Of a stretch of 64,000 nt of DNA, positions 18,383 through 30,069 are shown in pieces. The position numbers and the translations under genes were made by a program. Below the pieces are notes generated by a model. It was not told where the DNA came from and ran no database searches. It saw nothing but the letters and a program-made list of their open reading frames with translations. Position 1 is the stretch's first letter. Each line of letters opens with the position of its first letter. The DNA is taken from the NCBI RefSeq assembly GCF_002979555.1, contig NZ_PCOZ01000006.1, positions 1 through 64,000 of the forward strand. Reading direction: 5' to 3'. Source of the stretch: Pseudomonas sp. MYb60 (GTDB lineage: Bacteria > Pseudomonadota > Gammaproteobacteria > Pseudomonadales > Pseudomonadaceae).

Positions 18383-18473
18383 CATCGGGGGCAAGTCGAA
18401 TCGTCGCACCGCCCCTCCCACACTTGAACGTGTTCACAGATCGAAATGTGGGAGGGGGCTTGCCCCCGATGAG
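18383..18473. repeat. REPIN with one interrupted REP arm
   Basis: The right element (18447 onward) is a normal REP. The left, inverted one reads CGGGGGCAAG, then 16 extra bases at 18396-18411, then CCCCTCCCACA, so its palindrome is split. The pair lies between two convergent genes. Confidence 0.85.
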
Positions 18474-18489
18474 GCCAGTACAGGCAACA

Positions 18490-20424
18490 CTAGGCCCTGA
18501 ACTGCCCCAGGCTCGCCTTCAACTGCGCCGCCAACCCATCCAGCACCTTGCCACTGGCCGTCGTCTCCACCACCGCCTGCGCCGCACGCTCGGCCTGGGC
18601 GTGGATCACCTCGACACGCCCACGCACCGCATGCGCGCCCTGAGCCTGATGCTCAGCCGCACGCGTGGCCAAGCCAATTGCCGCATGCACTTGCTCCACC
18701 GACGCCTGTACCGTCTGCTGCAAACGCACACTGTCGCGCAGCACCAGCAAGCCTTCATTCGCTTGGCGTCCGGCCTTGCCGATGGTTTCCACCGCCTCCC
18801 GCGCGCCCTGCTGCAACGCGACGATATGCGCCTGAATATCCCCGGTGGAGCTCTGGGTCTTGCTCGCCAGCGCCCGCACCTCATCGGCCACCACCGCAAA
18901 GCCACGTCCGGTCTCACCGGCCCGCGCCGCTTCGATGGCCGCGTTGAGCGCCAACAAGTTGGTCTGCTCAGCAATACCATGAATCACGGTGAGCACCACT
19001 TCGATCTGCTCGCTTTGCTGGGCCAGGCGCTCAATCACCTTCGAGCCGGCCTGCACCTGCCCCGCCAGCGCCTCGATCAAACCGCCGACCTCCGCCGAGG
19101 TGCGCGAGTTTTCATCCGTGGCCTGGCGAATATCCACCACCTGCTGCAACGCGGCCTGCATCGCATGGCTTTCGGCCTGGGCCTCATCGGCCATTTGCGA
19201 CAGCGCGCGCAGGCTCTCGGCCACCTCGTCACGCTGTAATCCGGCTGCGGCATCGGCACCGGCGTTGCGCAGGGTCATGGCGCCGATTTCCACGCCGGTA
19301 CGCTGGGCCACGTCGCCCGCCTCGCGCACGATCGGCTGCAACTTATCCACAAAGCGATTGACCGCCGAAGCCATGTCGCCGATTTCGTCCTTGCTGCTGA
19401 TCTGCACACGCTTGGTGAGGTCGCCTTCGCCCGCGGCCAGGTCATCCATGGCGGCAATCAACAGCTTCAGGCGATTGACCACGCGGCGACCCAACACGAC
19501 AGCGATCAGCAGCAACACGCCACAGCCGACGATGGCGAGCCCCATACCTATGCGCCAGCGCAAGGTGCCCGCAGCATCTTGCACTGCGAGGGTAGTGTTG
19601 GCGGTCATCTGGGTGGCGGTGGCTTGCGCGGACTGCAGGCGCGCACCCATGGCCGTCGCGCTGTCGGCTGCGGCGCCCTTGAGGCTGTCGCCGACCAATT
19701 CATCACCGCTGGCGATCAATGCGGCGAAGCGCTTATCCAGCGCTTGCAGGTCGGCCTCGACCGACGCGGTGGAGACGCCCATGAGCACCTTGCCGATCTC
19801 CACGCCATTGGGGCTGATGGATGCCTCGACGTAATACACCGACGGATCGTTCTTCGCAGCGTTCAAGACCTTGTCCAGAGCGCGTTCGCCCTGGCCCTTT
19901 TCCAGCAGCGCCTTGTTGATCGGGTTTTCCCGGTTCAGGTAGCGGGTCAGGTGCTCACCGGCCGCGTCGTCGTACACCACGAACAGCACGTTGGGATTGC
20001 GCTGAGCGCGCCGGGCGAACTCCGACAGGGTCGGCACATCGCTGTCCCACATGGCACGGGGCGCGACCGAGGCCAGCAACTGGGCCATGTCATTGGCAGA
20101 GTCCTTCAGGTCTTTTTCCAGGGTCGCACGCAGTTGTTTCTGCTCTTCCTGCAACCGCGTAGAAAGCCCCGCCGTCAGGCGCTGGCGCGTACTGGTCGAC
20201 AAGCTCTCGAGACTGGACGTGACTTCCTTGCCAGCCTGGGCCAGCTCGCCAGACAGTTTCTGGCTGTCGATCCCCAGGCGATTGCCCAATTCAGCCTCCA
20301 GCGCCGAGACCGTGCTTCGTGTAAGGGCAACGGCCACCAGCACCTGCACCAAAAGAGCGATACCAAGGGTAACGAACACCGGCCGCAACAGACGGCTTTG
20401 TAACAACGAAAGAACGGCAGACAT
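18490..20424 (-). CDS. Methyl-accepting chemotaxis protein
   Basis: A 644-residue transmembrane chemoreceptor. Transmembrane segment 1 is at about residues 13-31, followed by a large periplasmic sensor region (about 32-275) with Cache-like sequence ([29 protein letters not shown]), a second membrane segment near 290-310, a HAMP domain and the cytoplasmic signalling domain. The hairpin tip has the invariant [14 protein letters not shown] and [12 protein letters not shown]. The C-terminus (LGQFRA) lacks a CheR-binding pentapeptide. I chose the ATG at 20424 because GGAGGG precedes it; the longer frame has no such site. The ligand cannot be told. No chemotaxis signalling genes are adjacent. Confidence 0.92.
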   Translation of the reverse strand: MSAVLSLLQSRLLRPVFVTLGIALLVQVLVAVALTRSTVSALEAELGNRLGIDSQKLSGELAQAGKEVTSSLESLSTSTRQRLTAGLSTRLQEEQKQLRATLEKDLKDSANDMAQLLASVAPRAMWDSDVPTLSEFARRAQRNPNVLFVVYDDAAGEHLTRYLNRENPINKALLEKGQGERALDKVLNAAKNDPSVYYVEASISPNGVEIGKVLMGVSTASVEADLQALDKRFAALIASGDELVGDSLKGAAADSATAMGARLQSAQATATQMTANTTLAVQDAAGTLRWRIGMGLAIVGCGVLLLIAVVLGRRVVNRLKLLIAAMDDLAAGEGDLTKRVQISSKDEIGDMASAVNRFVDKLQPIVREAGDVAQRTGVEIGAMTLRNAGADAAAGLQRDEVAESLRALSQMADEAQAESHAMQAALQQVVDIRQATDENSRTSAEVGGLIEALAGQVQAGSKVIERLAQQSEQIEVVLTVIHGIAEQTNLLALNAAIEAARAGETGRGFAVVADEVRALASKTQSSTGDIQAHIVALQQGAREAVETIGKAGRQANEGLLVLRDSVRLQQTVQASVEQVHAAIGLATRAAEHQAQGAHAVRGRVEVIHAQAERAAQAVVETTASGKVLDGLAAQLKASLGQFRA

Positions 20425-20518
20425 CGGGAATCCCTCCACCACGGGTGCCATTAATTTGATAGCACCGCGAAAGAGAGATTCAAAGCAAGGGGCGTGCCGC
20501 TCGGACGGCAGAAACGAC

Positions 20519-20549
20519 AAAGGGCTCCCGAAGGAGCCCTTTGCTTTTT
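20519..20549. terminator. Hairpin terminator between purA and the chemoreceptor gene
   Basis: A perfect 10-bp stem, AAAGGGCTCC-CGAA-GGAGCCCTTT. The better T run (GCTTTTT) follows it on the plus strand, while on the minus strand, the direction of purA, only TTTGTCGTTT follows. It probably ends purA and may also stop antisense transcription towards purA. Confidence 0.7.
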
Positions 20550-20563
20550 ACATCAACGGCTTA

Positions 20564-21907
<1,344 letters not shown>

Positions 21908-23095
21908 TCAAGAAGCCAGTGGCGATACTTGCCAAAGCCCGTTCTGCAGAATCAATTGCCGGTCGCAGTCCGCATCACGGGCGGCGGCCAATGGCTGGCC
22001 AGGCAACGCCTGGACAACACGCTGACCCTCACTGCGCAACTGGCAAACCTGCTGCCAGAGTGCTGCGTCCGTACTGTCGGGCATCCAGATGCCACCAGAC
22101 GGCAGCTCGACCTCAGCACGCCCCAGGGTCACCAGGGTTTTCAAATCGGTGGAAAAGCCAGTCGCCGGACGGGCGCGACCGAAGTCGGCACCAATATCGT
22201 CATAACGACCGCCTTGGGCGATGGCCTGGCCAACACCCGGTACAAATACAGCGAACACCACACCGGTGTGGTAGTGATAACCGCGCAATTCACCCAGGTC
22301 AAAATACAGCGGCAGCTCAGGGAAACGCGCCGACAACTGCTCGGCAATCGCCAGCACGTCGTCCAATGCCGCCCGGACTGGCGCCGGCGCCTTGGCCAGT
22401 CGCTCACGCGCAGCCGCCAGCACTTCACGGCCACCGCACAGGTTGACCAGGGCACGCAGCATTTCGGCCAGGTCCGCAGGCACGCCTTCGGTCAGCGCGA
22501 TCACTTCGTCGATGGCCTTGCGTTGCAGGGCATCGAACAACTGCTGTTCCACTTCACCGGACAAACCGGCCGCACGGGCGAGGCCGCGGTAGATACCCAC
22601 GTGACCCAGGTCCATGTGGACATCCGGCACGTCAGCCAGTTGCAGCATGGCCAACATCAAGCTGATCACTTCGACGTCGCTGCTCGGGCTGGCATCGCCG
22701 TACAACTCGGCGCCCAGTTGAATCGGGCTGCGCGAAGAAGACAAGGCGCGCGGTTGCGCATGCAGCACGCTGCCGGCGTAGCACAGGCGACTCGGTCCTT
22801 CGCGGCGCAGGGTGTGCGCATCAATGCGCGCCACTTGCGGCGTGATGTCGGCACGGAAACCCATTTGCCGGCCCGATTGCGGGTCGATGACCTTGAAGGT
22901 GCGCAGATCCAGGTCCTGGCCCGCGCCGGTCAGCAGGGATTCCAGGTACTCGATATGCGGGGTCACGACAAACTCGTAACCCCAGCTCTGGAACAGATCC
23001 AACACCTGGCGACGCGCTACTTCGATGCGCGCAGCTTCTGGTGGCAGTACTTCTTCGATGCCATCTGGCAGCAGCCAGCGGTCTACCGTTGCCAT
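21908..23095 (-). CDS. hisZ: ATP phosphoribosyltransferase regulatory subunit
   Basis: A 395-residue paralogue of histidyl-tRNA synthetase that lacks tRNA charging and works with short-form HisG as the first enzyme of histidine synthesis. The class II synthetase core is visible: motif-2-like [16 protein letters not shown] and LCYAGSVLH. It is about 30 residues shorter than HisS and lacks the C-terminal anticodon-binding domain. The start [19 protein letters not shown] is at 23095. Its presence implies a short HisG elsewhere in the genome. It lies between hflC and purA; a terminator after hflC suggests it has its own promoter in the 281-base gap. Confidence 0.95.
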   Translation of the reverse strand: MATVDRWLLPDGIEEVLPPEAARIEVARRQVLDLFQSWGYEFVVTPHIEYLESLLTGAGQDLDLRTFKVIDPQSGRQMGFRADITPQVARIDAHTLRREGPSRLCYAGSVLHAQPRALSSSRSPIQLGAELYGDASPSSDVEVISLMLAMLQLADVPDVHMDLGHVGIYRGLARAAGLSGEVEQQLFDALQRKAIDEVIALTEGVPADLAEMLRALVNLCGGREVLAAARERLAKAPAPVRAALDDVLAIAEQLSARFPELPLYFDLGELRGYHYHTGVVFAVFVPGVGQAIAQGGRYDDIGADFGRARPATGFSTDLKTLVTLGRAEVELPSGGIWMPDSTDAALWQQVCQLRSEGQRVVQALPGQPLAAARDADCDRQLILQNGLWQVSPLAS

Positions 23096-23275
23096 TACGC
23101 CATTCCCCTTTGATCCGGGCGGCCAGCCCTCGGCCGAGCCTTGAGTGAAGCAGAAAATGCTCGTCGCCTGCATAAACCACGCGCAAGAGCGACGTGACGA
23201 ACGGCCTGTAACCGGCCTCGTCGGGCACTTTCCTCGAAAAACCTGTCACGCCTGCCGAATCAAACATGCAGACGC

Positions 23276-23299
23276 AAAAAAGCCGGGAATTTCCCGGCT
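23276..23299 (-). terminator. Terminator after hflC
   Basis: On the minus strand AGCCGGGAAATTCCCGGCT is followed by TTTTT. It lies about 80 bases beyond the hflC stop and separates hflC from hisZ. Confidence 0.85.
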
Positions 23300-23376
23300 G
23301 CCGCATCATACACCCGTTTTCTGAAAGGATCACCCCGCCAGGCGTTTTAGCCGCCCGACGGAGTGCGTCCTACGAG

Positions 23377-24243
23377 TTACTTGGCTTTTTCCAGGTAGCG
23401 GAAGAAATCGCTGCTTGGGTCCAGCACCATGACGTCGGTTTTGTTCGCGAAGCTTTCACGGTAGGCGCGCAGGCTACGGTAGAACGCGTAGAACTCCTGG
23501 TCCTGGCCGTAGGCCTTGGCGTAGATCGCAGCGGCTTGAGCGTCGCCATCACCACGGGCCTCTTCAGACTCGCGATAGGCTTCTGCCAGCAGTACACGAC
23601 GCTGACGGTCGGCATCCGCACGGATACCTTCAGCCAACTCGTTACCCTTGGCGCGGTGCTCACGAGCCTCACGCTCACGCTCGGTGCTCATACGTTCGAA
23701 CACGCTGCGGTTCACTTCCTTCGGCAGGTCGATGGCCTTGACCCGGACATCGACCACTTCGATACCCAGCTCTTTTTCAGCCATGGTGTTCAGCGAACGG
23801 GTGATGTCTGCCATCAGCGCATCACGTTCACCGGACACTACCTCGTGCAGGGTGCGCTTACCAAACTGGTCACGCAGGCCCGATTCCAGACGGCGCGACA
23901 AACGCTCGTCAGCAATCTGCTTGAGGCCGGAAGTCGCAGTGTAGAAGCGCTCGGCATCCTTGACGCGCCACTTGGCGTAGGCGTCAACCATCACGGCTTT
24001 CTTTTCCAGGGTCAGGAAGCGCTGTGTCGGAGCATCCAGGGTCATCAGGCGGGCGTCGAACTTGCGCACCTGGTTGACGTAGGGGACTTTCACATGCAGG
24101 CCCGGCTGGACATCCGCCTGGACCACGCGACCGAATTGCAGCAGCACCGCACGCTCGGTCTGAGCCACGATGTAGAAGCAGTTCCAGGCAGCGATGACCA
24201 CGACGACGCCCACAATCAGGGCGGTCAGCGATTTATTGCTCAT
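23377..24243 (-). CDS. hflC: FtsH protease modulator HflC
   Basis: A 288-residue SPFH/band 7 protein that forms a large periplasmic cage with HflK around the FtsH protease and moderates degradation of membrane proteins. One N-terminal membrane anchor (TALIVGVVVVIAAWNCFYIV) is followed by the band 7 domain (AVLLQFGRVVQADVQPGLHVKVP) and a long charged coiled region near 190-240. I place the start at the ATG at 24243, not the TTG one codon earlier; it then overlaps the hflK stop by one base (TGATG). Confidence 0.97.
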   Translation of the reverse strand: MSNKSLTALIVGVVVVIAAWNCFYIVAQTERAVLLQFGRVVQADVQPGLHVKVPYVNQVRKFDARLMTLDAPTQRFLTLEKKAVMVDAYAKWRVKDAERFYTATSGLKQIADERLSRRLESGLRDQFGKRTLHEVVSGERDALMADITRSLNTMAEKELGIEVVDVRVKAIDLPKEVNRSVFERMSTEREREAREHRAKGNELAEGIRADADRQRRVLLAEAYRESEEARGDGDAQAAAIYAKAYGQDQEFYAFYRSLRAYRESFANKTDVMVLDPSSDFFRYLEKAK

Positions 24244-25418
24244 CAACGACTCTCCCTGGTACGTGTTTGCTGTTGCAGCAAGTCAGCGGCCGCGCGGGCG
24301 CTCGCTTCGTTGGCAGCGGCATTCGAACCGGTGGACGGCGCGCCAGTGCCGCTACGACCACCTTCGATCATCTTGTCCAGCGGCAGGTACAGCAGGTTGT
24401 TCTGCCCACCCTTGCTGCCGGTCACGAGGACCTTGCTGGTGTTGCTGAAGACTTCCTGCATGGTGTCCAGGTACAGACGCTCACGCGTAACCTCCGGCGC
24501 CTTGCGGTACTCGGCGACCAGCTTGGTAAAGCGGTCGGCCTCACCCTTGGCGCGGGAGACCACTTCGTCGCGGTAACCGTTGGCATCCTCGAGGATACGC
24601 TGGGCCTGACCACGGGCTTCCGGCACCACGCCGTTGGCGTAGGTTTCAGCCTGGTTGCGCGAACGCTGCTCGTCTTCACGGGCGCGAATCACGTCATCGA
24701 AGGCTTCCTGCACTTCACGCGGTGCAGCTGCGCTCTGTACGTTCACCTGAGTGACGGTGATACCGGTGCGATAGGTATCGAGGAACCGTTGCAGGCGCTC
24801 CTTGATTTCGCTGGCCATCAATTCACGACCTTCGGTCAGCACCTGGTCCATCGCGGTAGAACCGACGACGTGGCGCAGGGCGCTTTCGGTAGCGTGTTGC
24901 AGGCTGATTTCCGGCTGATCGACGTTCAGCACGAAGTCCTGCAGGTTGCTGATCTTGTACTGCACGGTCAGCGGCACTTCGACGATGTTCTCGTCTTCGG
25001 TCAGCATCTGGCCCTGCTTGGTGTAGGCACGCTCACGCGTGACGTTCTCCATGTACTTCTTGTCGATCGGCGGGAAATAGATGTTCAGGCCCGGGCCGAC
25101 AGTTTCGTAGTACTTGCCGAAGCGCAGCACCACGGCCTGCTCCTGCTCGTCCACGACGTAGACAGCGCTGTACAGCCAAACGGCTGCGAGCACGACAAGA
25201 CCCAGGCCCAGCAGGCCGTAGCCGCCGCCCTTGCTTGTGCGACCACCGTCGTCACCACCACGTTTTTTTCCACCACCGAACAACCCATTCAGGCTTTCCT
25301 GCAGCTTTCGGAAGGCCTCGTCGAGATCCGGTGGCCCCTTGCGGTCGCCATTATTGCGGCGTTTACCACCCCAAGGATCCTGATTATTCGAGTTGCCACC
25401 CGGCTCATTCCAAGCCAT
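24243..25418 (-). CDS. hflK: FtsH protease modulator HflK
   Basis: A 391-residue partner of HflC. The cytoplasmic N-terminus is Gly/Asn-rich (MAWNEPGGNSNNQDPWGG), typical of HflK. A single membrane segment (GLLGLGLVVLAAVWLYSAVYV) is at about residues 65-90, then the band 7 domain, a coiled region and a Ser/Ala-rich tail. The ATG at 25418 has GGAGAG upstream and fits the family start better than the ATG 12 codons earlier. It is coupled to hflC and follows hflX by 96 bases. Confidence 0.97.
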   Translation of the reverse strand: MAWNEPGGNSNNQDPWGGKRRNNGDRKGPPDLDEAFRKLQESLNGLFGGGKKRGGDDGGRTSKGGGYGLLGLGLVVLAAVWLYSAVYVVDEQEQAVVLRFGKYYETVGPGLNIYFPPIDKKYMENVTRERAYTKQGQMLTEDENIVEVPLTVQYKISNLQDFVLNVDQPEISLQHATESALRHVVGSTAMDQVLTEGRELMASEIKERLQRFLDTYRTGITVTQVNVQSAAAPREVQEAFDDVIRAREDEQRSRNQAETYANGVVPEARGQAQRILEDANGYRDEVVSRAKGEADRFTKLVAEYRKAPEVTRERLYLDTMQEVFSNTSKVLVTGSKGGQNNLLYLPLDKMIEGGRSGTGAPSTGSNAAANEASARAAADLLQQQTRTRESR

Positions 25419-25514
25419 AGCGCTCTCCATCTGATAAAGCAAAGACGCACCCACGGCGCGCCGACCAATGCTACAGAATGCCTGCTACTGCGGCACAACC
25501 GCTTTCGGAGGCTT

Positions 25515-26816
25515 TTATTGCAAAGTGTGTTGTTCGATGAACTCTGTCGGAACAACGCCTTCACGGCTGACCAGCCGATTCAGCTCCGCACGCGGCAATC
25601 GAACGGCCAGCAAGCTGACACCTTCTTCGTCGTGTTCTTCTTTCTGTACCGCGCCCAGTTCGAAGAACTGTGCACGCAGTCGAGCAAAACGCTGCGGCAA
25701 GCGCAAGGTTCCGACGAACAAATCGCCGCCGAGTAACTCGGAGATGGCTTGTTCGAGCAGTTCCAAGCCACTGCCATCGCGCGCTGACAGCCATACCCGT
25801 TGGGGCCTGCCGTTCTCGTCGCGCTGGATTTGTGGCTCAACGCCTTCAAGCAAATCGAGTTTGTTATAGACCTCGAGGATCGGCAAGTCCTGGGCACCAA
25901 TCTCGCCCAGCACCAACATCACCTGTTCAATCTGCAACATGCGATCCGGTTCAGCCGCATCGATCACGTGCAACAGCAAGTCGGAATTGCTCGACTCTTC
26001 GAGCGTAGACCGAAATGCCTCGACCAGCTTGTGGGGCAAGTGCCGAATGAAGCCCACGGTGTCGGCCAGCACGATCGGCCCCAGGTCGGCCAGGTCCAGG
26101 CGGCGCAGGGTCGGATCGAGGGTGGCGAACAGTTGGTCGGCCGCGTAGACGTCAGACTTGGTGACGTTGTTGAACAGCGTGGACTTGCCGGCGTTGGTAT
26201 AGCCCACCAGGGACACGGTAGGGATATCCGCACGGGAACGGCCACGGCGCGATTGCTCACGCTGGCTGCGCACTTTTTCCAGGCGACCCTTGATCTGGCG
26301 CAGGCGAACCCGCAGCAGGCGCCGGTCGGTTTCGAGCTGGGTTTCACCCGGGCCACGCATGCCGATACCGCCACCCTGACGCTCAAGGTGAGTCCAGCCG
26401 CGAACCAGGCGTGTGCTCATGTGGTCAAGCTGGGCCAGTTCAACCTGGAGCTTGCCTTCATGGGTACGGGCGCGCTGGGCGAAAATATCGAGAATCAGGC
26501 CGGTACGGTCGATCACGCGACACTCGAACACACGTTCAAGGTTACGTTCCTGACTGGGCGTGAGGACGTGATTGAAGATCACCAGATCGGCTTCTTCGGC
26601 GTGGACCAGGTCGCGCAGTTCCTCGACCTTGCCGCTGCCGATCAGGTATTTGGCGGTTGGCCGATGACGCGGCACGTTAAAAAACGCAACGGTCTCGGCG
26701 CCGGCCGAATTTGCCAACTCCTGAAACTCCTGCGGATCTTCGCGCGCCTCAGGGTCCTGTCCATCCAAGTGAACGAGAATTACCCGCTCACCACCACCGT
26801 GGCGCTCAAAGAACAA
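25515..26816 (-). CDS. hflX: Ribosome-associated GTPase HflX
   Basis: A 433-residue GTPase that binds the 50S subunit and splits or rescues stalled ribosomes in E. coli. The N-terminal HflX domain (GSGKVEELRD, FNHVLTPSQERNLE) is followed by a coiled linker with GPGETQLETDRR. The G domain has G1 GYTNAGKST, G3 DTVGFIRHLPHKLVEAF and G4 NKLD, and the tail is about 70 residues. It starts 12 bases after the hfq stop, so the two are very probably co-transcribed. Confidence 0.97.
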   Translation of the reverse strand: MFFERHGGGERVILVHLDGQDPEAREDPQEFQELANSAGAETVAFFNVPRHRPTAKYLIGSGKVEELRDLVHAEEADLVIFNHVLTPSQERNLERVFECRVIDRTGLILDIFAQRARTHEGKLQVELAQLDHMSTRLVRGWTHLERQGGGIGMRGPGETQLETDRRLLRVRLRQIKGRLEKVRSQREQSRRGRSRADIPTVSLVGYTNAGKSTLFNNVTKSDVYAADQLFATLDPTLRRLDLADLGPIVLADTVGFIRHLPHKLVEAFRSTLEESSNSDLLLHVIDAAEPDRMLQIEQVMLVLGEIGAQDLPILEVYNKLDLLEGVEPQIQRDENGRPQRVWLSARDGSGLELLEQAISELLGGDLFVGTLRLPQRFARLRAQFFELGAVQKEEHDEEGVSLLAVRLPRAELNRLVSREGVVPTEFIEQHTLQ

Positions 26817-26828
26817 AGGAGACTCCTA

Positions 26829-27089
26829 TCAGGCGTTACCTGGCTCAGCGTCAGCTACATCGTCACCGGCAGCGCTAGGCAGGCGGATTGGACGAACTGG
26901 AACCACTGTCGAGATAGCGTGCTTGTAAACCATCTGGCTGACGGTGTTTTTCAGCAGGATCACGAACTGGTCGAACGACTCGATCGTGCCTTGCAGCTTG
27001 ATACCGTTGACCAGGTAGATGGAAACCCCCACTTTCTCTTTACGTAAAGTATTCAGGTAAGGGTCTTGTAGCGAATGCCCTTTTGACAT
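26829..27089 (-). CDS. hfq: RNA chaperone Hfq
   Basis: An 86-residue hexameric Sm-like protein that pairs small RNAs with mRNAs. The proximal-face residues Q8 and D9 ([18 protein letters not shown]), the core [21 protein letters not shown] and the Sm2 motif [10 protein letters not shown] are all present. The C-terminal tail is short, as is usual in Pseudomonas, where Hfq also acts with Crc in catabolite repression. The start at 27089 follows AGGAG; the upstream in-frame ATG-like extension is not needed. It sits between miaA and hflX as in E. coli. Confidence 0.98.
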   Translation of the reverse strand: MSKGHSLQDPYLNTLRKEKVGVSIYLVNGIKLQGTIESFDQFVILLKNTVSQMVYKHAISTVVPVRPIRLPSAAGDDVADAEPGNA

Positions 27090-27184
27090 GTGTCGCACTC
27101 CTTTAAGGATCAATAATAAAAAATCGGAAAAATAGATAGCTTATGGCCGTCACACCCCCAAGGATAGACGGCAATTGCAAGGAC

Positions 27185-28156
27185 TCAGCTCAATATGGAG
27201 ACCGTTCCCAAGTATTTCAAGGCGCGTGACAGATTGTCGCTGTCCAGGCTGTCCAGCCAGTGCAAATCGCTCCAGCTGCGCAACCAGGTGAACTGGCGCT
27301 TCGCCAATTGGCGCGTGGCGATGATGCCGCGCTCCTGCATTTCGGCTGACGTCAGCTTGCCATCCAGATGATCCCAGACTTGGCGGTAACCTACAGCACG
27401 TATCGAAGGCAGCCCCGGATGCAGGTCACCTCTTGAACGCAGAGCTACGACCTCGTCCACAAACCCCTGTTCCAACATAATTGTGAATCTTTGTGCAATT
27501 CGCTCGTGCAACACCTGGCGATTCGCCGGGGCAATGGCCAGATTCGCCACAGTATAGGGCAATTGTGACTGTCCAGATGCGCCTACATCAGCACTTTGCG
27601 CAGATTGTCGCTGGCGATGTTCAGTCATGGTCTGGCCACTCACACGCCAGACTTCCAGGGCCCGGGTGAGGCGCTGGGGGTCGTTGGGGTGAATGCGCGC
27701 GGCGGACACCGGGTCCACAGCCGCCAGTTGGTCGTGCAGGGCTTGCCAGCCAAGGCGTGCAGCCTCTTCTTCGAGTTCGGCGCGCACCTGGGCATCGGCT
27801 GGCGGCATGTCTGCCAGACCTTCCTGCAAAGCCTTGTAATAGAGCATTGTACCGCCCACCAGCAAGGGAATATTGCCCCGTGCGGTGATGTCGGCCATCG
27901 CAGCCAGGGCGTCGGTGCGGAAGTCTGCCGCCGAATAGCTCTCTGACGGATCGATGATATCGATGAGTTTGTGCGGATACTCAGCCAGCAGCGCCTTGGA
28001 AGGCTTGGCCGTGCCGATATCCATGTCCCGATAAACCAGCGCCGAATCGACGCTGATCAGCTCGCAGGGCAACACTTTGGTCAGCTCGATGGCCAGGTCG
28101 GTCTTGCCAGCGGCCGTGGGGCCCATCAGGAAAATCGCGGGGGGCAAGGCACTCAT
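27185..28156 (-). CDS. miaA: tRNA dimethylallyltransferase
   Basis: A 323-residue enzyme that adds dimethylallyl to N6 of A37 in tRNAs reading UNN codons, the first step to ms2i6A. The P-loop GPTAAGKT is at residues 12-19, followed by [18 protein letters not shown] and the [14 protein letters not shown] substrate block. The ATG at 28156 shares a base with the mutL stop; the longer in-frame extension would run into mutL. It gives the normal length for Pseudomonas MiaA. Confidence 0.97.
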   Translation of the reverse strand: MSALPPAIFLMGPTAAGKTDLAIELTKVLPCELISVDSALVYRDMDIGTAKPSKALLAEYPHKLIDIIDPSESYSAADFRTDALAAMADITARGNIPLLVGGTMLYYKALQEGLADMPPADAQVRAELEEEAARLGWQALHDQLAAVDPVSAARIHPNDPQRLTRALEVWRVSGQTMTEHRQRQSAQSADVGASGQSQLPYTVANLAIAPANRQVLHERIAQRFTIMLEQGFVDEVVALRSRGDLHPGLPSIRAVGYRQVWDHLDGKLTSAEMQERGIIATRQLAKRQFTWLRSWSDLHWLDSLDSDNLSRALKYLGTVSILS

Positions 28157-30069
28157 CAGCGACCGCGCAAGAACAGTTTGTCCAGATCGTCCAGGCCCAT
28201 CTGGGTCCAGGTCGGTCGGCCATGGTTGCATTGGCCGCTGCGCTCGGTGTTTTCCATGTCGCGCAGCAGACCGTTCATTTCCGGCAGGGCCAAGCGCCGA
28301 TTGGCGCGGATCGCACCGTGACAGGCCATGGTGCCGAGCAGTTCATTGATATGGGCCTGGATACGGTCACTGGTGCCGTATTCCATCAGGTCCGCGAGTA
28401 CATCAGCCACCAGGCGGTTGGCTTCGGCCTGTTTGAGCAGCGCGGGAATCTGGCGGATGGCCAGGGTTTCCGGGCCCAGGCGCTGCAGCTCAAAGCCCAG
28501 TTTCTGGAATACGCTGACATGCTCTTCGGCGCAATCGGCCTCACGCTGGCTCACCGCCAGGGACTCGGGCACCAGCAATGGCTGGCCGCTGAGGCCCTCG
28601 CTGGCCATGGCGACCTTGAGGCGTTCGTACATGATCCGCTCGTGGGCGGCGTGCATGTCCACCAGCACCAGGCCGTGGGCGTTTTCCGCCAGGATGTAGA
28701 TACCCTTGAGCTGCGCCAGTGCGTAGCCCAGCGGCGGAATATCACCGCCCCCCTCCGGCAACGCGACCGCCGCACCCTCAGCCCCCGGCAACGGCGCAAA
28801 AAACTCGCGATAGGCTGCCTGGGCTTCAGCCACCGGCACTGCCGATTGCGGACGCGGGGTGTACTGATACTGATAACCTGCGCCCGCACCCGAACCGGGT
28901 GCGGCATACGAGGGTTGCGGCTGCGGCGATTGCAGCAGGTTGCCGGCTAGGCTCATCTCGCCCTGGGGGCCGAACTCACCGGCCTCCGGCCCGCTTGGCC
29001 GCACGACCGCCGTGACGATCGGCGCAGACAGCTGATCGTCCGGGCGAACATCGCCCAGTGTGCGGTGCAGGGTGCCGTAGAGGAAATCATGCACCATGCG
29101 CCCATCACGGAAGCGCACTTCGTGTTTGGTCGGGTGCACGTTGACGTCCACCACCGACGGGTCGACCTCGAAGAACAGCACAAAGGTGGGGTGGCGACCG
29201 TTGAACAACACGTCGCGATACGCCTGGCGCACCGCGTGGGCCACCAGTTTGTCGCGCACCGCACGGCCGTTGACGAAGAAGTATTGCAAGTCCGCCTGAC
29301 TGCGGGAGAACGTTGGCAAACCCACCCAACCCCACAGGCGCAGGCCGTTGCGCTCGATTTCAATCGGCAACGCCTGCTCCAGGAACCCGCCGCCGCAGAT
29401 GGCCGACACACGACGTGCACGGGCAGCGTCGTCGTTGGCTTCATGCAGGCTGAGGATGGTCTTGCCGTTGTGCCGCAGGTGGAACGCCACGTCAAAGCGG
29501 GCCAGGGCCAGGCGCTTGATGACTTCCTGCAGGTGATCGAATTCGGTTTTTTCAGCCTTGAGGAATTTGCGGCGCGCCGGGGTGTTGAAAAACAGGTCGC
29601 GCACTTCCACCGAGGTGCCCACCGGGTGGGCGGCCGGCTGGACCCTTGGTGCCATGTCGCGACCTTCGGTTTCCACCTGCCAGGCCTGTTCGGCGCTGCG
29701 GGTGCGCGAGGTCAGGGTCAGGCGCGCCACCGAGCTGATGGAAGCCAGGGCCTCACCACGAAAGCCCAGGCTCATCACCCGCTCCAGGTCTTCCAGGTCG
29801 CGAATCTTGCTGGTGGCGTGACGGGCCAGGGCCAGCGGCAGGTCATCGGAAGAGATGCCACTGCCATCATCCCGTACCCGCAGCAGCTTGACGCCGCCCT
29901 GTTCCACATCGACATCGATGCGCTTGGCACCGGAGTCGAGGCTGTTTTCCAGCAACTCCTTGATCACCGAAGCCGGGCGCTCAACCACCTCGCCTGCGGC
30001 AATCTGGTTGGCAAGGCGCGGGCTGAGGAGTTCGATGCGCGAGCCGTTGCTCAAGAGGGACTCGCTCAT
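28156..30069 (-). CDS. mutL: DNA mismatch repair protein MutL
   Basis: A 637-residue MutL that links MutS to downstream excision. The GHKL ATPase domain (about 1-340) has catalytic Glu38 in [12 protein letters not shown] and the [10 protein letters not shown] box. A Pro/Gln-rich linker (about 350-450) joins it to the C-terminal dimerisation domain. The endonuclease-type metal motif reads D471-M-H473-A-A-H-E477-x4-E482; the usual DQHA glutamine is Met, but the acidic and histidine residues remain. The ATG overlaps the amiB stop by one base (29/30-kb junction), and its stop overlaps miaA. Confidence 0.97.
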   Translation of the reverse strand: MSESLLSNGSRIELLSPRLANQIAAGEVVERPASVIKELLENSLDSGAKRIDVDVEQGGVKLLRVRDDGSGISSDDLPLALARHATSKIRDLEDLERVMSLGFRGEALASISSVARLTLTSRTRSAEQAWQVETEGRDMAPRVQPAAHPVGTSVEVRDLFFNTPARRKFLKAEKTEFDHLQEVIKRLALARFDVAFHLRHNGKTILSLHEANDDAARARRVSAICGGGFLEQALPIEIERNGLRLWGWVGLPTFSRSQADLQYFFVNGRAVRDKLVAHAVRQAYRDVLFNGRHPTFVLFFEVDPSVVDVNVHPTKHEVRFRDGRMVHDFLYGTLHRTLGDVRPDDQLSAPIVTAVVRPSGPEAGEFGPQGEMSLAGNLLQSPQPQPSYAAPGSGAGAGYQYQYTPRPQSAVPVAEAQAAYREFFAPLPGAEGAAVALPEGGGDIPPLGYALAQLKGIYILAENAHGLVLVDMHAAHERIMYERLKVAMASEGLSGQPLLVPESLAVSQREADCAEEHVSVFQKLGFELQRLGPETLAIRQIPALLKQAEANRLVADVLADLMEYGTSDRIQAHINELLGTMACHGAIRANRRLALPEMNGLLRDMENTERSGQCNHGRPTWTQMGLDDLDKLFLRGR

